Positions 11,101 through 23,137 of a stretch of 64,000 nucleotides of DNA are shown here, in pieces. A program made the translations under genes and the position numbers. The number at the start of each line of letters is the position of its first letter. Position 1 is the first letter of the stretch. The notes under the pieces are model-generated. The model searched no databases. It had not been told where the DNA came from and saw only the letters and a list, made by a program, of their open reading frames with translations. The stretch is taken from positions 332,554-396,553 of the forward strand of contig MARA01000037.1 in the NCBI GenBank assembly GCA_001792895.1, given 5' to 3'. Source of the DNA: Lentinus brumalis. Lineage: Eukaryota; Basidiomycota; Agaricomycetes; Polyporales; Polyporaceae.

Positions 11101-12896
11101 TTCTCCAGGGACTGCATGAGGCGCGGACCAATCTTGGCCCGCATGGACCACAGCATGTCAACGAAGGCAAACTGGCCATCGACAGGTTCCGAAGCCGATA
11201 GCTGCCTCTGTAGTCGCAGGGATACGTCTTCGCCAGCGAGAGAAGACAGTCGTTCGCGTTCCACAACGAGGACGCCACGGTCCGGATCGCCGCGTCCTAT
11301 GGCCAAAGGCCACCGGCCATTTCGTTCGATCTCGCGACAGCGTGCGATGAAGCCCTCCCAGTCGCGCTTGAGCGCGTTCCAGTAGTTCTCATCAAGTGGA
11401 GCCCCGGTTTTGGGATCCTTCGTCCGCTGCACGGTGCAGCCGACGACGGAGGCTATTTGCTCACCAACTGTGGAGTAGGAGACTAATAGCTGCGGCGGGT
11501 AAGGGGGAGGTAGTGATCGGCATGCGTCGGTGTATTGGTTGATGGCAGACTGCAGGGTGAGAGGGGAGAAGGTGCCAGGACGCATGATGGCTTCGAAGAA
11601 CTTGTCGGCAGTGGAGCCGGGAGAGAGCAACAGTTCGTCCAAGTAGGCCGGAGTCAACTCTGCTTCCTGAGCATAGGTCGCGGAGCTCCAGCTGCCCAGC
11701 GTGCCTTCGTCCGCGGTGTTCCAGGGCACAAGCTTCACTTCGACCATGGACTGACCTTGCTTGTCCCAAAGCGTGTACAGTGTGTCATCCAAAACGGTAA
11801 AGTCCTGCAGATGACAGTGCACGCTTGTTTGCGAGGCGTCGAAAAAGGCTACTGACCGTAGTACATCGCCGTCGACTACGAAGAGGGTGAAGAAACCGCC
11901 TGACGTCAATGAACCTTCTGTGGGAATAAACACCAGGACGTGCGGTACGTCTGTATGCGAAGGTGTGAAGACGCATAGCAAATTCTGGGGTTCCGGTGGT
12001 AGGAGGACGGAGGGTTTGAGCGGCGAAGGCGAAGAGCGGGATGCGGCGAGACTCCGCCCCGGAGCCGTGGACGGGAGTGCATGCTCCGCGACACACCCGC
12101 CTCTCGCAGTCCACATTCGGAGATGACGGTCTCGGGACAGGGTCCATATGTTCCCGATATCGGTCGGCTGTGGGTGACTGGCAATGGAGATAATGTCTGA
12201 GCCGCCGGGAGGGCCGGCGTGAAGGAGGGACGCGATTGAGTGCAGGAAGGACCGCGCATCGGCCCTCGACTCGCGCCATAGGTCTGATCGGAACAATGGG
12301 CACGTAAGGCATAAAGCTTAGATGACGAAGGCGGATTTGCTTACCGTCTGTTGTGTCACCACCAAGAGCTTCGGCCTCTAACCTGAGGAGGGAGCCGCCG
12401 GGCTGGGAGATGACGACACAGTGTGTGCCCTGCACCTGGACGAGACCCTGTGCATAGCCCGACTGAATGACATACTCGCGGTACCACCTGCGGTTCGCAT
12501 TGGGATGCCAGAGTGGCGCGCCTTCGCGCACGGGGATTACAATCCGCCACAACGAGCCGGAGGTGGTGGCCAGGAGAACGTGGAGTTCCTCGGACTCCCA
12601 CAGCATGATCGAGGGAGAGGGTAAGATCGCTGCGGGGAAGTCGAAGCGTAGCGGGGGGATGTCAGAGGACAGGGAGATGAGCTCGAGCATAAGGCCTCCA
12701 TGGGAGACGCGCAGGAGGATCGTGCCTGTGAGCGGGGTGTGGAAGAGGGTGGAATAGGACGCGTGTTCGAGGGGGTGACCGGATTCATTTCGCGGGGTAG
12801 TTGCGAGATGTCCTTCTGCGTCGAGTACACCGGGATGGGCTGGGTGGATGGGAAGAGGGCGGAGAGATGGGACGCGACGAGGACGCTGCCCTCCAT
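8104..12896 (-). CDS. NUP120: Nucleoporin Nup120/Nup160 (Y-complex scaffold)
   Basis: Ten exons (12896-12345, 12283-10232, 10158-9873, 9818-9613, 9556-9375, 9318-9153, 9052-8890, 8804-8594, 8523-8434, 8304-8104) close in phase and give about 1,370 residues, the usual Nup160 size. The N-terminal half reads as a beta-propeller-like region (SHGGLMLELISLSSDIPPLRF at about residues 60-80 and a WTLSRDRHLRMW blade near residue 220); the C-terminal half is an alpha-helical solenoid. The family forms one arm of the Y-shaped complex in the nuclear pore scaffold. Exon 1 needs one extra base: residues 1-42 and the rest lie in different frames, changing at the GGGGG at 12771-12775 (plus strand). A C6 run on the coding strand restores the expected frame, so an assembly undercall is likely. 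The start ATG has a good GCCATGG context. Confidence 0.85.
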
Positions 12897-13560
12897 GGCG
12901 TGCAGCGGGTCGGCGAGGTACGCGGACAGGAGGCGAACCTGAGCTGGCTGTCCCGGGCGAAGGGAGAGTATGCAGCGCAGGAGAGAGTAGTGACTGCAGA
13001 CCGCGGACAAGCACGCTGCAACGCGTCTGCCCAGCGTCTCTGCCCGAACAATATTTCGGTCACACCGCGTCTGCGTGACGTCACGCTTCTACCTGCGAGC
13101 GTCTGCGCAGCTGTCTCCCACAACAGGCACCAAGAACGCAGAGGCAGGAATGGCTCAGGCTGGACGGCGTTCTCTCGACGCAGCGACTTCCGCCACGCAC
13201 CCGGTTGGCTCATCGTTCGTCATGAAGCCCGTCGAAATCCTACTCTAGTCTTATTCTGCCGTACGGAATTCTTGATCGCGCATCCGGACACGCGCCCCGG
13301 GCATGGGCCATCCTGTCACCCTGGTCCTGGGCACACCTCCCTCTAGCCCCTCCCTCAGGTCACTTTCAGGTCGGTCGGGCAAATGACGAGCTCCTTTTCC
13401 CGGCCGTGCGATCGACCGTGCGTCGCGTATATAAGTTCGCGGTCTCTCCGCCTCTCCAGTCAGTAAGCTACAACACTCAACAGTTTCTTTTCGTTCTTTC
13501 CTGTACATTACATCCTTTTCGCTTCGCATCCCGCTGACCCTCGTCCGCCCCGACGGCGCC
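12897..13560. promoter_or_regulatory. Divergent promoter region, NUP120 and unknown gene
   Basis: The minus-strand nucleoporin and the plus-strand gene at 13561 are transcribed away from this stretch. The plus-strand half contains a TATA box and a CT-rich tract before the ATG. No gene is supported inside. Confidence 0.5.
13428..13435 (+). promoter_or_regulatory. TATA box (TATATAAG)
   Basis: TATATAAG lies 126 bases upstream of the ATG at 13561, followed by a pyrimidine-rich stretch (about 13445-13520), a typical layout of a strong fungal promoter. Confidence 0.6.
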
Positions 13561-14175
13561 ATGCACAACGACATGCCCACCTTCGACGCCATCCTCTTCC
13601 CCGCAGACGACCGCCCGCCGCACGTAGTCCCCCTCATGACCAGCGCCGTCCCCGCCCGCTCCCCGGGCCAGCCGCGCCCAGCCGAACCCTACCGCTGTGG
13701 CCGCGTCCCGCACCCAGAAATATACATGGACTACATTGCCGACCAACTGGGATCGTGGCGCTATCATGTGCGTCCAGCCTTCATATCCCCACATTAATTG
13801 CCGGACTCGCTGCTAATTCGCCAAACCCACACCCACAGCTCGTAGAAGCCCTGGACGGAATGATGAACAAGTTCACCGCGCCGTACATAGTCTTCTATCC
13901 CGTCCTCTCTCGGGATGGCATGCCGTTCCCCGTGAACAAGTGCATCCGGGAGATCCAAGGCCAGATGTTCGACGAGGGCCGGGCCTGGCGCGGCAACCTC
14001 GTCGTGGCCAAGTACCGCGACACCAACTACTCTGCAATGATCGACGCCTCGATGGCAGACTTCCCTCTCATCAAGAACTACTTGTCCACTCACCCCGCAC
14101 CGGCATATGGGTGAGTACGCCCACGCGTCACTCCGATCTTCATCCCATCTCAACTCGTGTTTTCCCAGAGCTTGA
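13561..14175 (+). CDS. Unknown conserved-looking 161-residue protein
   Basis: I do not recognise the family. Exons 13561-13767, 13839-14110 and 14169-14175 close in phase; the last coding exon adds only the end of a Gly codon, one Ala and the stop. The product starts MHNDMPTFDAILFP and has a proline-rich N-terminal third. The central part is well ordered, with EIYMDYIADQLGSWRYH before intron 1, then ALDGMMNKFTAPYIVFYPV and a C-terminal segment with DASMADFPLIKNYL. There is no signal peptide or membrane segment. Codon use is strongly C/G-ending, like an expressed gene, and there is a good TATA box upstream. It converges with the minus-strand MAPR gene, whose stop lies only 159 bases away. Confidence 0.7.
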
Positions 14176-14333
14176 TTGTCGTGGGGGATCGTGGTGCTGG
14201 TCGCCCTGTGTCTTGGCCTCACGAGCGGACAGCAATTTTTTGATATCATATGTAACTTGTATACATTCATTACGATGAGATAATGCGCTGAGGGAGAGCT
14301 GAGACTCGCTTGTGTCGTCGCGCCATGCGTGCA

Positions 14334-15721
14334 TCAGAGCTCTTGGTGCTTCGCCGCTCCCGCTCGTGCGGCCTGCTGCTCGCGTTCCTTCGCCGCCTCT
14401 GCCTTCTTCGGATCGCAGTGCTCCGGCCAAGGGCTCGCAGGGTCGATCGGGGGATGCGAGACACGCCCCACCTTGCGGTACTTCTTCGAGTCGGTGTAGA
14501 ACTTCTTCCAGTGCTCGACGCCCTGTATCCAGCATCCGAACGTGAGTCCAGCGAACCCGTGCGCGCACGCATCGCGATGCGCGAGGCGGGAGTGAGAAAA
14601 AAGCAGGCCAACGCACCCTCATCTCGCTCTCGGTTAGCCCACGCAGGTCGTGCGTCAGGTGCGTCTGGAAGCACCCGGTGCCGTACGCTCTTGCGGCATC
14701 CTTGCCAGCCCTGTAGTGATTAAAAAATTCCCGTGAGCCCGCGCGCCTCCATGGATCGACATTGTGCTCTACGCATGGGTACGCACATCATATGATACGA
14801 ACCGCCAGGGCCGTAGGTCCTACGGTTGCTGCTGACGTCGTACACCTCGCCGTCAATCTAGATCCACACCCAGTGCTCATGGTGAGCTTCGCGGGTGTAC
14901 ACGCCGGGTGCGACACATAGAAACTAGAAGATTACCCACAGCGATGTATATCGGTTGCTCGGGGTCCGAGCCGTCGTACTTTGCCAGCAGGCCCTCGGAG
15001 AAGAGCCGCTGGTCCGTCTGCGTGGGCGAGCGGTCACCGGCTATGGTCAGCACAGCGAAAGACACGAACACACGAAACACGACCCGCTGCGCGTCCTATG
15101 CGAACGCGTGCGCACGGGCGGACGGGGAAGGGAGGAGCGGATTGTCCCGAGAACGCACCGGAATGAACTGCCTGAGGTCGGGGACCTCCATCTCCCACAG
15201 GAAGCTGCCGGTGAAGAACTTGCCCGCGAGGAGGAGGAACAGGGTCGCGTAGAGAATGAACTTGAGCAGGCCCATGCAGCCCACCTCGACCTCCGCTGTC
15301 GGGTCTGGCTCCTCCGGCCCCACCTTTTCGCCTCGCGCGAGCTTCTCCTCCCGCTCCTTCTTGCGCTGCAGCCATTCCTCGTGGGCCTTCTCTCGCTCGG
15401 CACGGTACTGCGCGTAGCTACATACGCCCACAGAGGGCTGTGGGTCAGCTCGAGCGAGTCATGGGAGCTGTTCTGGGAGGAGACTTACGCTAGAAACGGA
15501 CGATTGGCCTGCTTGGTGGACACCTGCCTGGTGGGATCCGAAGGGTCCTGGACGGTCGGATACTCGTCCTTCAGCGGAAAGCCCGCGAACGGGGAAGTGG
15601 GAGCAGAGTCGGGGGTTTCTGGCCCAGGGGGCTTGCCCTCCGTATCCTTCGGAAAGTCCTTCAGATTCTCGGGGCGCCGACGCTTGGGCTGATCGCCCTC
15701 AGGGTTCAGGATCCAGGACAT
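14334..15721 (-). CDS. Membrane-anchored cytochrome b5-like heme protein (MAPR/Dap1 type)
   Basis: Six exons (15721-15489, 15417-15159, 15017-14940, 14857-14787, 14710-14617, 14522-14334) close in phase to 307 residues. In order: an acidic, proline-rich N-terminus, a Lys/Glu-rich helix, one membrane segment (GLLKFILYATLFLLLAGKF, about residue 140), then the cytochrome b5-like domain with the MAPR hallmarks LFSEGLLAKYDG, IYIAIDGEVYDVS, YGPGGSYHMMAGKDA and a final GVEHWKKFY. In the family (Dap1, PGRMC1, neudesin) the two Tyr in the YDVS and YGPGGSY regions bind heme, and yeast Dap1 supports cytochrome P450 (Erg11, Erg5) in sterol synthesis at the ER. The role here is inferred from the fold. The C-terminal tail is Glu/Ala-rich. 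Confidence 0.85.
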
Positions 15722-17053
15722 GTCGCCGGAATGTTATGTTATGTCAAGATGAGGCAAAGCGCAGCAAGGAGGCGGGAAGCAGCCAAGCAGCCAAAGTCAG
15801 AAGGCAAACCAGCCAGCCCGGTGGTGTCGACGTGGACGTGGGCGCGTGTGGTAGAGTTCGATAAGGCCTCCCGTGTCGCTGGCTGTGTGTGGTTCACACC
15901 AGGCCCAACAAGCTCCCACTGACCACGTATGCGTACTTGCCATATTTGGGTGCGGTGTACGTGACATCCACATTCAGCGGCTGCGTCTCGCTCATCTCGT
16001 TCAGGATCAAGGGCCAGGGGCTTCAGCAGGAAGTGCAGAAACTTGCGAGGTTCCGAGGACGGGGGCCGTGGGGTACAAGGATCGATGTCGTCGCGGCCAA
16101 GTCGCGGCGGGAGCAAACCCCAGCATCGGGCTGCGCGCTTCTGCGCTCAAGAACGTTCTTGAGCTCCGAGTCGGACCCATGGGGTACGCTAGGGTACGCT
16201 CGTGCCCCAAGGTCTGCCTCCGTGAAGCAGAGCTCAGATTGATAGCGATATGAGAATAAATATTCCGACACAACGTCGTATGCATCCTCTCCACAATGGT
16301 CCTCCAGTCCAAAACCATCCCGTTCCGCTGGCCTCATCTGGCTGCGACCGCCGGCCGGCACCACCGCGCCCGGCGCGCCAAGCGTCGGTGGCATGTTCAC
16401 CCTGCACTCGTACAATCCTCCACTTTTTAATGGAGTCCATGATCCGGAGAGCCTCTGAGCACGACATCCCAATTTGATTGATACGCGTGCGCTGTTCCAA
16501 CCCAGCGAAGATGGTGGACCTCGACGTCAACATCGGAACCGGACCGGTACTGGCAAATGTGGAGTACATACAAGAACGAACCATGTATTAAGAGATGCTA
16601 CTGAAAACACAATGGGACGTCGGATTAGTATCACCAGTACTAAGGTATGATAGTTTACATTGTGTGCGAGTATAGAAGTAAAGTGCGGAACAGACGATGT
16701 GATGAGGACACAGATGTGGGGAGGATGGGGGATAAGATGCAAGAGTAGTGAGGACCAGGCCCGAGTAGAAGTGCTGAAGGTAGATGACGATGATGAGGAC
16801 AATTAGGGAACGATGGACCCTGCCAAATGCAAGAGAAAGACGACGACGAAACGAACGTAGCGACGAGAGACAGGACAACATCGGCGACTGAACCACGCTA
16901 GGACTGTAGTATGAGTGCATATGAGGTAAGCGATATGTGCATGAGGGACATATACAGTTGCAGAGACTGACATGAGGCATAAGATATCAAGAGCTGACGA
17001 CGAGATGCATAGGAGTGAGCTGTGCGAGAGACAAGACAAAGTCGTCAACCACG
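15722..17053. other. Intergenic, 1.3 kb
   Basis: Lies between the start of the MAPR gene and the end of the RGS gene, both on the minus strand. Open frames on the minus strand (for example 16023-16472) have no splice or motif support. It should contain the MAPR promoter and the RGS 3' UTR. Confidence 0.4.
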
Positions 17054-19201
17054 TCACCGGTCCGTGGTTGTGGTCGTCGTAGTCGTAGTTGTCGTCGTCG
17101 CGGCGCGCTCCTGGATCGCTGCTCTTTGTGATACTGTCACGTATGCCCCACCAACCTCTTCCTCGCCAGCGCTCAGCCCTGGTGGTACAGATGGTGTCGA
17201 CGCGGTCGAGTTCATGAGGGGGAAGTCTGCGAGAGGGCCATCGTCCTCCTCGACAAGCTTGACCTTCAGCGCAAGGAACCTAGGCGTCTTGATGAACTGT
17301 GAAGGCAAGTCAGTCACGCTGATGATGTGCCCGCATGGTGGAGACTAACCTTCGGTACGGAGTCCGTCGCCATCAAGCGGAAGACGTGCGTCTGTATACG
17401 CTCGTACAACCGGATCATCGTCTGCAGCTGCGTTGCGTTGAACGCGTTCGCCTGCTCAAGCTCCACACGGCCCTGGAACGTTTTGCCAGTGAGACTCTGG
17501 ATCACGTCGCTCAGGTAGCCCGAAAGCTCATTCCTGAGGCCGTGATCTATGTTCAGCTCGCTTTGACTCGACGGGGCGAGGTAAGTGTTGTAGATGACGA
17601 ATGCCTTCTGGATGAGAGCCTCGTGGTGCTTCTCCATCGCAAGTTGGCCAGGGGTGTTCTTGCCACGAGCCGCGGGAGGGTTGGCGGCGATCGCGCTAGA
17701 AGTCGTGCTGAAGGACTTCTTGAAGTCTTGTACGTCGAGGTAGAAGGACAGGTTCTCCTCGCAGAAATTGCTCCGCAAGAACTCGCGGAAGAGCGCGCGC
17801 AGCTGGGGCTCCTCCATGATGAACTTCAGTCGGTCAGTGTTAGACTCCTTCGCACCCTTCTTGTCCGGCTCGTAGTTGGCGTTCATCTTCTCGGTCATCG
17901 AGATGCGCCTGTGGATCTTGGCGTCGTTGGCAGCAGGGCCCTCCGCCGTCGTGGTCTCGAGGCTGTGGTCCTCCGACGTCCGGGCCGCATTCGAGACGTT
18001 AGCAGCCGAACTGTTCGGGGACGGGCGGGCGCCGTCGGGCATGTCCCAGCGAGCGAGGCGACGACCTTCTTCGGTGACCCTGTAGATCGCCTTCGCCGTG
18101 CAACGGAACTCTCCATGTTGCTGCAGAAGGGGTCAGCTACGGACAGAACGTGGCTGAAGAGCGGACGTACCGAGATAGAGGAGTTCGCGCCGCCAGCGGC
18201 ACCACGGACGGTGAAGATGATGGCGGAGTCGTTGTTCTTCCGCTTGTCGGAGACGAGTGTGATGAGACCGAAGCGGACGAACTGCGCCGCCATCTCTGCC
18301 GCCTCTTCCCTACCGATGACTGACGTGAAGTCACATAGCCACTCCAACGCTGTGACCGCGGCGAAGCAATGCTTATGAACCACCGATCCCTTGCCCGTTG
18401 CCTTCTCCGAAACATCCATCAAGGCGACACCCTTCGAACGCTCGTGGTACTTCTGGAAGTCGTCCATGGTCTCCATGTACTCGGGAGGATAGTTCGGTGA
18501 GCGCCCGACGAAGCGGCGGAAGAGGGCTGTGATGGCGGAGTGGGAGACGATGATCTCGTCGTCCACAGACCGTCGCTCGAGGTGCAGCAGTTTCATGCAG
18601 ATGGGTTGTGACGAAAAGACGTGCGCAAGGTGGTCGCCGTTGATGCCGTTCTTGCTCATGAATCTCTCGAGGACGTGGAGACCCTTGGGCGTGAGGACGT
18701 AGACACCACGCTCCTTGAAGAGGTTGGAACCAGGGTCCGCGGCGTTCTCAATTAGTCGTGCATCCATAAACTGTTGGCACATGGCCTTGGCCATATCACG
18801 GGTCATGGAGAAGGTAGTCGTGGTCGTGGTCGTAACAATGCGGGAGGGTTCTCGTGGATCTGGTCCGCGATTCGATTGGGAGAACTTGAGCGACGCCAAG
18901 TTCCGTGCAGCATCATCTCTGCGTGGCTGCCATGAGGCGGGGAAGGATGTTAGAGGGCTGATTGCACACGTACGTGGTGAATGAGTTGGGGAATGTGCGA
19001 AAGTATTGCCTGTTGGTCGTGAGCTCGAGGGAGACGACGAGGGTCGCAAACAGGTCCAGCGTATCCTGAAAAAAGGGGGGCTATCGTGAGCGATGCCCGA
19101 GAGAGACAGGAAATGAGGCACACCTTGAGGAAGGGCCTGCCGCGTTTTGTCGTCTTCATCATGTGGGACGAAGTCGACTGGGGAGGTTCCGCTGCAGGCA
19201 T
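17054..19201 (-). CDS. DEP-DEP-RGS regulator of G-protein signalling (FlbA/Sst2/Thn1 family)
   Basis: Five exons (19201-19124, 19065-18974, 18918-18171, 18120-17350, 17296-17054) close in phase to 643 residues. Two DEP-like regions occupy roughly residues 25-330 (MTRDMAKAMCQQFMDARLI.. and HKHCFAAVTALEWLCDF, ending IYRVTEEGRRLARWD). The RGS domain follows at about 405-560, with RLKFIMEEPQLRALFREFL, NFCEENLSFYLDVQDFK and the usual Asn/Glu helix residues. Family members speed GTP hydrolysis by G-alpha at the plasma membrane and damp pheromone or growth signalling; DEP domains tether to receptors. The C-terminal 80 residues end in a run of about 12 threonines encoded by mixed ACN codons. The N-terminus is short and Ser/Thr/Lys-rich. 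The start is the first ATG in a GCCATGC context. Confidence 0.88.
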
Positions 19202-21850
19202 GGCGGGCGAAAGGGAGAACGAAGAAGAAAGACAGAGAAAAGGAGGACGAGCTGGGGAGAAGGGCGGGGGAGGGACAAGAGGTGGATGGCGGCGGGAGGA
19301 GGAGTCGGGGGAGAAGATGAGGACGAACGATGACAAGGAGCGACGGGCGCCTGCCCGAAACCCGTTGGCAACCCAGATTTTCGACCTAAATTCCCACGTG
19401 TCCTGTGCACGCGAAACAGGGCCGTCGCCCGAAAATGCCTTCATTTAGTCTTTTCCGACGAACCGCTTAATCCACGCCCGGCGGCATCTGGGCGGCATCC
19501 GTCTGCCCCTGCGCTGAACCTGGCAGGCAAATCTGCCAATTTCCCCCGCCGCCTCGCGACGCCCGCCAGGCCCCGCCACGCCACGCTCCTCGCTCGCCCG
19601 CCCTTACGTTTCGTGCGCACGACGTCAACGCGCTGGCCGCGTCGAGGCGTCGTAACCAGCATCACCCCGCCTAACGCACCGGGCCCGCTGCATCACCGCC
19701 ATCACTCGTCGCGCTCGAGTTGCGTTCGAAGTTCGTGCTCGACGTCCGCGTCCCGTGAGGCGCGTGGGGGCCACTGGCCAGCTCCATTGTTCCCGGCCAG
19801 GCGCCCCGCTTCCGTGTCCCGAATCACGCAGCAAATCCATGTCCATCAACTGTGCCTTTCCAGGCAACCGATCATAGCGCCTCCCGAGTTGCCCGCGAGC
19901 GCCAACGCCGCCGCTCCTTTCCAAGCACACTTCTCCTCCCTGTGGCGGTCTTGATACCTGCATGCGGCACAAAGTACATCGCACGTCCTGGAGCGCACCC
20001 AAGAGACCGATGGGCAGACAACGGTACCCCGTCTCGTCTCGCTAACTCTCTACTGACGCGTGTGACCCCGATCCGGAGGACAGCTCTGGGACAGCTTGGT
20101 TCGCTAGCGTCCTCTGACTTGTTTCGTATGCACTCGTTCATTTCGTGAATGGCGGAGGCGGGGCGCCCTCGGTCTCCGCGTTTCAGGTGTCAACCAACGG
20201 TCGTGGAGGCCCTCCTTCCCTAGTCGGAGGCTGGTCGCGACCGACGCTTTATACGGCCTGCTGCGTCCAGTCACTCGCCTCGCCCGCCCCTATGCCGGTG
20301 CGCCTCCACCTGGCATGTTGCCTGCTTCATTGATCTCCTCCGTTCTCCGCCGCATCTAGTGCTGACACGCTGGCCCAGATTATCCGAGCACGCGGCAGCA
20401 TTACGACACGGCCTACAGGTTGGTCCCAGGCCGCCAGCGGCCGGTCTCCCCAACAAATTGGCCGCCTGGCTATGGCCTCGTCAAAAGGTCCGACGCCTGC
20501 CCTGCCTCCTGCTCTCACAGTCTACACTGTCGGCGACTTCGATGGCACTCGCCAATTTTTATCCATGCCTTCACGGCACATGCAATGCTTTCTAAATTGT
20601 ACGTCTTCCTTGCCCGTCTCCGAATTATGTCCTGGATGATCCACCTCGTATGCTTTAGCCGTCATTGCCCGAGACACGCCCTCGCTTTCCTAGCCAGGCC
20701 ACGACTGCGACTGCAGTGCTTCTTTCAGCCCGCCTGCGCCCCTCTCGCTCCGTGGTCAGAAGCGTAACGTAACCATTGGTTCACGTTTCACTGAAGCACC
20801 GAAGGCACGCTCCCCGTTGTCTGGGCTGTGTGTGCGACCTTGGGTCATGTGCAGCAGCGACACGCCCGCGTCCAAGGTGCGTATCCCATTTTTCCCGATC
20901 GAATCCTCGCGGAGATGCTCCCCAGTTCGCGGCGCAGTGCCGTTGTGGCGTTCATCGCTCATGCCCTTGTATTGACCTCCTTCTCTTCGGGCCCCGGCTG
21001 ACGACATATGTCTAGATTGAAGATGCTCGTCGGCCGAGTACACAGTCGGTGTGTGCCCTAGGTACCCGGAGAAGCGCAACCCTGCCGTCTCCTAAACGCC
21101 AGCGTTGTTCGCATGACCGCCCTGCAACCTGCTTCTTATCTCTACTCGCCGCCAAACGCATGTTTTGGAAAGCTCTACACGGGCTCCCGTCCGCTCTAAG
21201 TCGCTGGAACCATTCGCACCAGCCCTCTGGCCCGTGTGGTCGCCTTCACGGGAACCTCACAGCTCGCCTCCATGAAGCGGACCACGCCCTGCTGCGACTA
21301 ACTTAGGTGCTTGTTCGCTTATGTTGCCCTCTTCTACTTCCTGCACAGCTTCGCTGAACCGGCACAGTACGTGGGACGAAGGAGCTCCATATGAACGGGG
21401 AATTCCGACCACCACTACTGCGTCCGAGGCGTTAGGTCCAGGATCAGGCCTCCACAACTTCGCGAGATGATCGTGAACAGCGTCCTGAAGATCTCACCGT
21501 CTGTCCGGTGTGGCCGCCTCATCGGGCTGCTCGGCGGGATCTTTCCTGCACGCGCGACGTGTGCATATAGCATATCATATATCGCATCTTTCTCGGTGCG
21601 AAGCCACGTTCATGGGCTAGAGGACTGTGCATCGAACTAATTGTAACCTCCTGTCCCTCTCGTGTAAATTGTACGTAGCACCGCGTACGATGCAATATGA
21701 TTGCGGCCACTTTTTTTTGCCAATTTCCTATTCGAGATTTTGCGTGACAATGGGTCACAGGGCCCGAAACTGGACCTTTTTGTCGTTCTATACGAACGTG
21801 ACGTATGTCACATCCACGCAAGCCATTGGCGCTTGGACGCGACACGAACC
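19202..21850. other. Long gene-free stretch, 2.6 kb
   Basis: I see no supported gene. On the plus strand, 19600-21300 is pyrimidine-rich with many short open frames, and the minus strand is correspondingly purine-rich. It may hold a long 5' leader and promoter of the RGS gene (known to be long in other fungal signalling genes) and the promoter of the gene at 21851. A GCCAATTT motif near 21718 is a possible CCAAT box for the latter. Confidence 0.35.
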
Positions 21851-23137
21851 ATGAGCCCCACCAACATCAATGCAAGTCATATCATACCAACCATAGTCAC
21901 ATTGCATGGCGGCTAACGCGCACACAGGACTCTGGAGCGATACAGGCACTCCTTGACCAGCTAAAGGCGTCCGATGCTTGGCAGAAAGTGTCCAATTCCG
22001 ATGCGACGCCAACGACCACTGGCAGCGGCGGTTCCCGAGGAGCGATAACCGCTCAAAGAAGTACGGATGCAGTTACTGCATTCAATAGCAACGATGACAG
22101 CACTGGCGCACAAGCGAGCCATCGTGGACTCTCCCGCGACGAGTCCCAGCCTCATGCTGGCTCCCGCGAACTCCCTGGCTCCGAGGGAGAATCCTCGAAT
22201 GTGCCCTCGGTTGCCTTGCTTCTCTCGCAGCTGCAATCTTCGAGCAGCTTCAACGCGGTGGTAGGGCCGAGCCGCACACCGGCACCTACCTACGCCTCGA
22301 CACGCCCGCAATATGTCCCCTCTGCCTCCGGGGGCTCGAGATTTCCCGGGCCGGACGCTGGGGATGTCCCCGCGACGCTGAACACTAGCAACACGCCCCC
22401 GAGTGCACCCCACACGCCCCGACAGGATCTTCGGAGGTGTACGTTCCAGCAAGCACTACCCCACCTCGCGCGGCTGTCCGAGGACCCAGACTTCGTGCGG
22501 GCTCTTACCGCGGTACGTGGATTGCGGCAATGGCGTTATATGTACTGATGCACCCGATTTAACGGACAGATGAGGACCGAACAAGCCGAGTTGGAGCGCC
22601 AGCTATGGAACGAGCGGCGAGGAATCCAGCAGAAGCACGAAGAGAGGGTCAAGACCGCACGCACTAAGTTAGTACGCCGCGTGCATCCTCCGCGAAGTCC
22701 GAGCCTGGATGATAGCTGACGGTTCTGCGTCCACGAAATTGCAGAGCGAGCATCATTGGAGCTGGCCTGACGCAGTATGAAGCCGATGTTCGCCTAAGCC
22801 CCTCCCTTCGCTCTCCCCTTCTAATGCACTGCTCTGATCACGCTCGTGTTCCCCTCAGGCGTTGACGGACTCGTTCCGTGCAGAGCTGCTCAAGTTCGAC
22901 CGGGAGCGGGTGCTGCCTGCGTGGGATGGCCTGGTGACCAAACAGCAGGCTGCGCTGGAGACGCTTGGAGTGCCCGCGATGTTCCCCTCGTCGCAGCCAT
23001 CGGATCGGGAGGTACGAGGCATGCCTATCGCCGTATTCCATATGATTGATTGTGCTGATGACACGACGTTCTCCCAGCGGCAACAGCAGATTGTGCAGGT
23101 GCTGGGCGGTATCGCCGGGAGCGAGCGCACATCATAG
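21851..23137 (+). CDS. Unknown protein with charged helical C-terminal half
   Basis: I do not recognise the family. Proposed exons are 21851-21871, 21928-22512, 22570-22667, 22745-22787, 22859-23011 and 23078-23137, all closing in phase to 319 residues. The N-terminal 190 residues are Ser/Pro-rich and probably disordered. The C-terminal part is helical and charged (EQAELERQLWNERRGIQQK, then a FRAELLKFDRERVLPAWDGL segment). The first intron would be of the GC-AG type, with donor AAT|GCAAGT; the GT alternative one base over does not fit the frame. Reading straight through from an ATG at 21805 would avoid the intron, so the N-terminus is uncertain. Intron 4 has a weak donor (GTTCGC). Confidence 0.6.

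Noticed and set aside
9879..12296. 805-codon minus-strand frame taken as a complete gene
   Set aside because: Only its first 680 codons are the large exon of the nucleoporin; both ends are intronic read-through.
19600..21300. Plus-strand genes in the pyrimidine-rich stretch
   Set aside because: Frames are short, overlapping and without matching splice phases or recognisable motifs.
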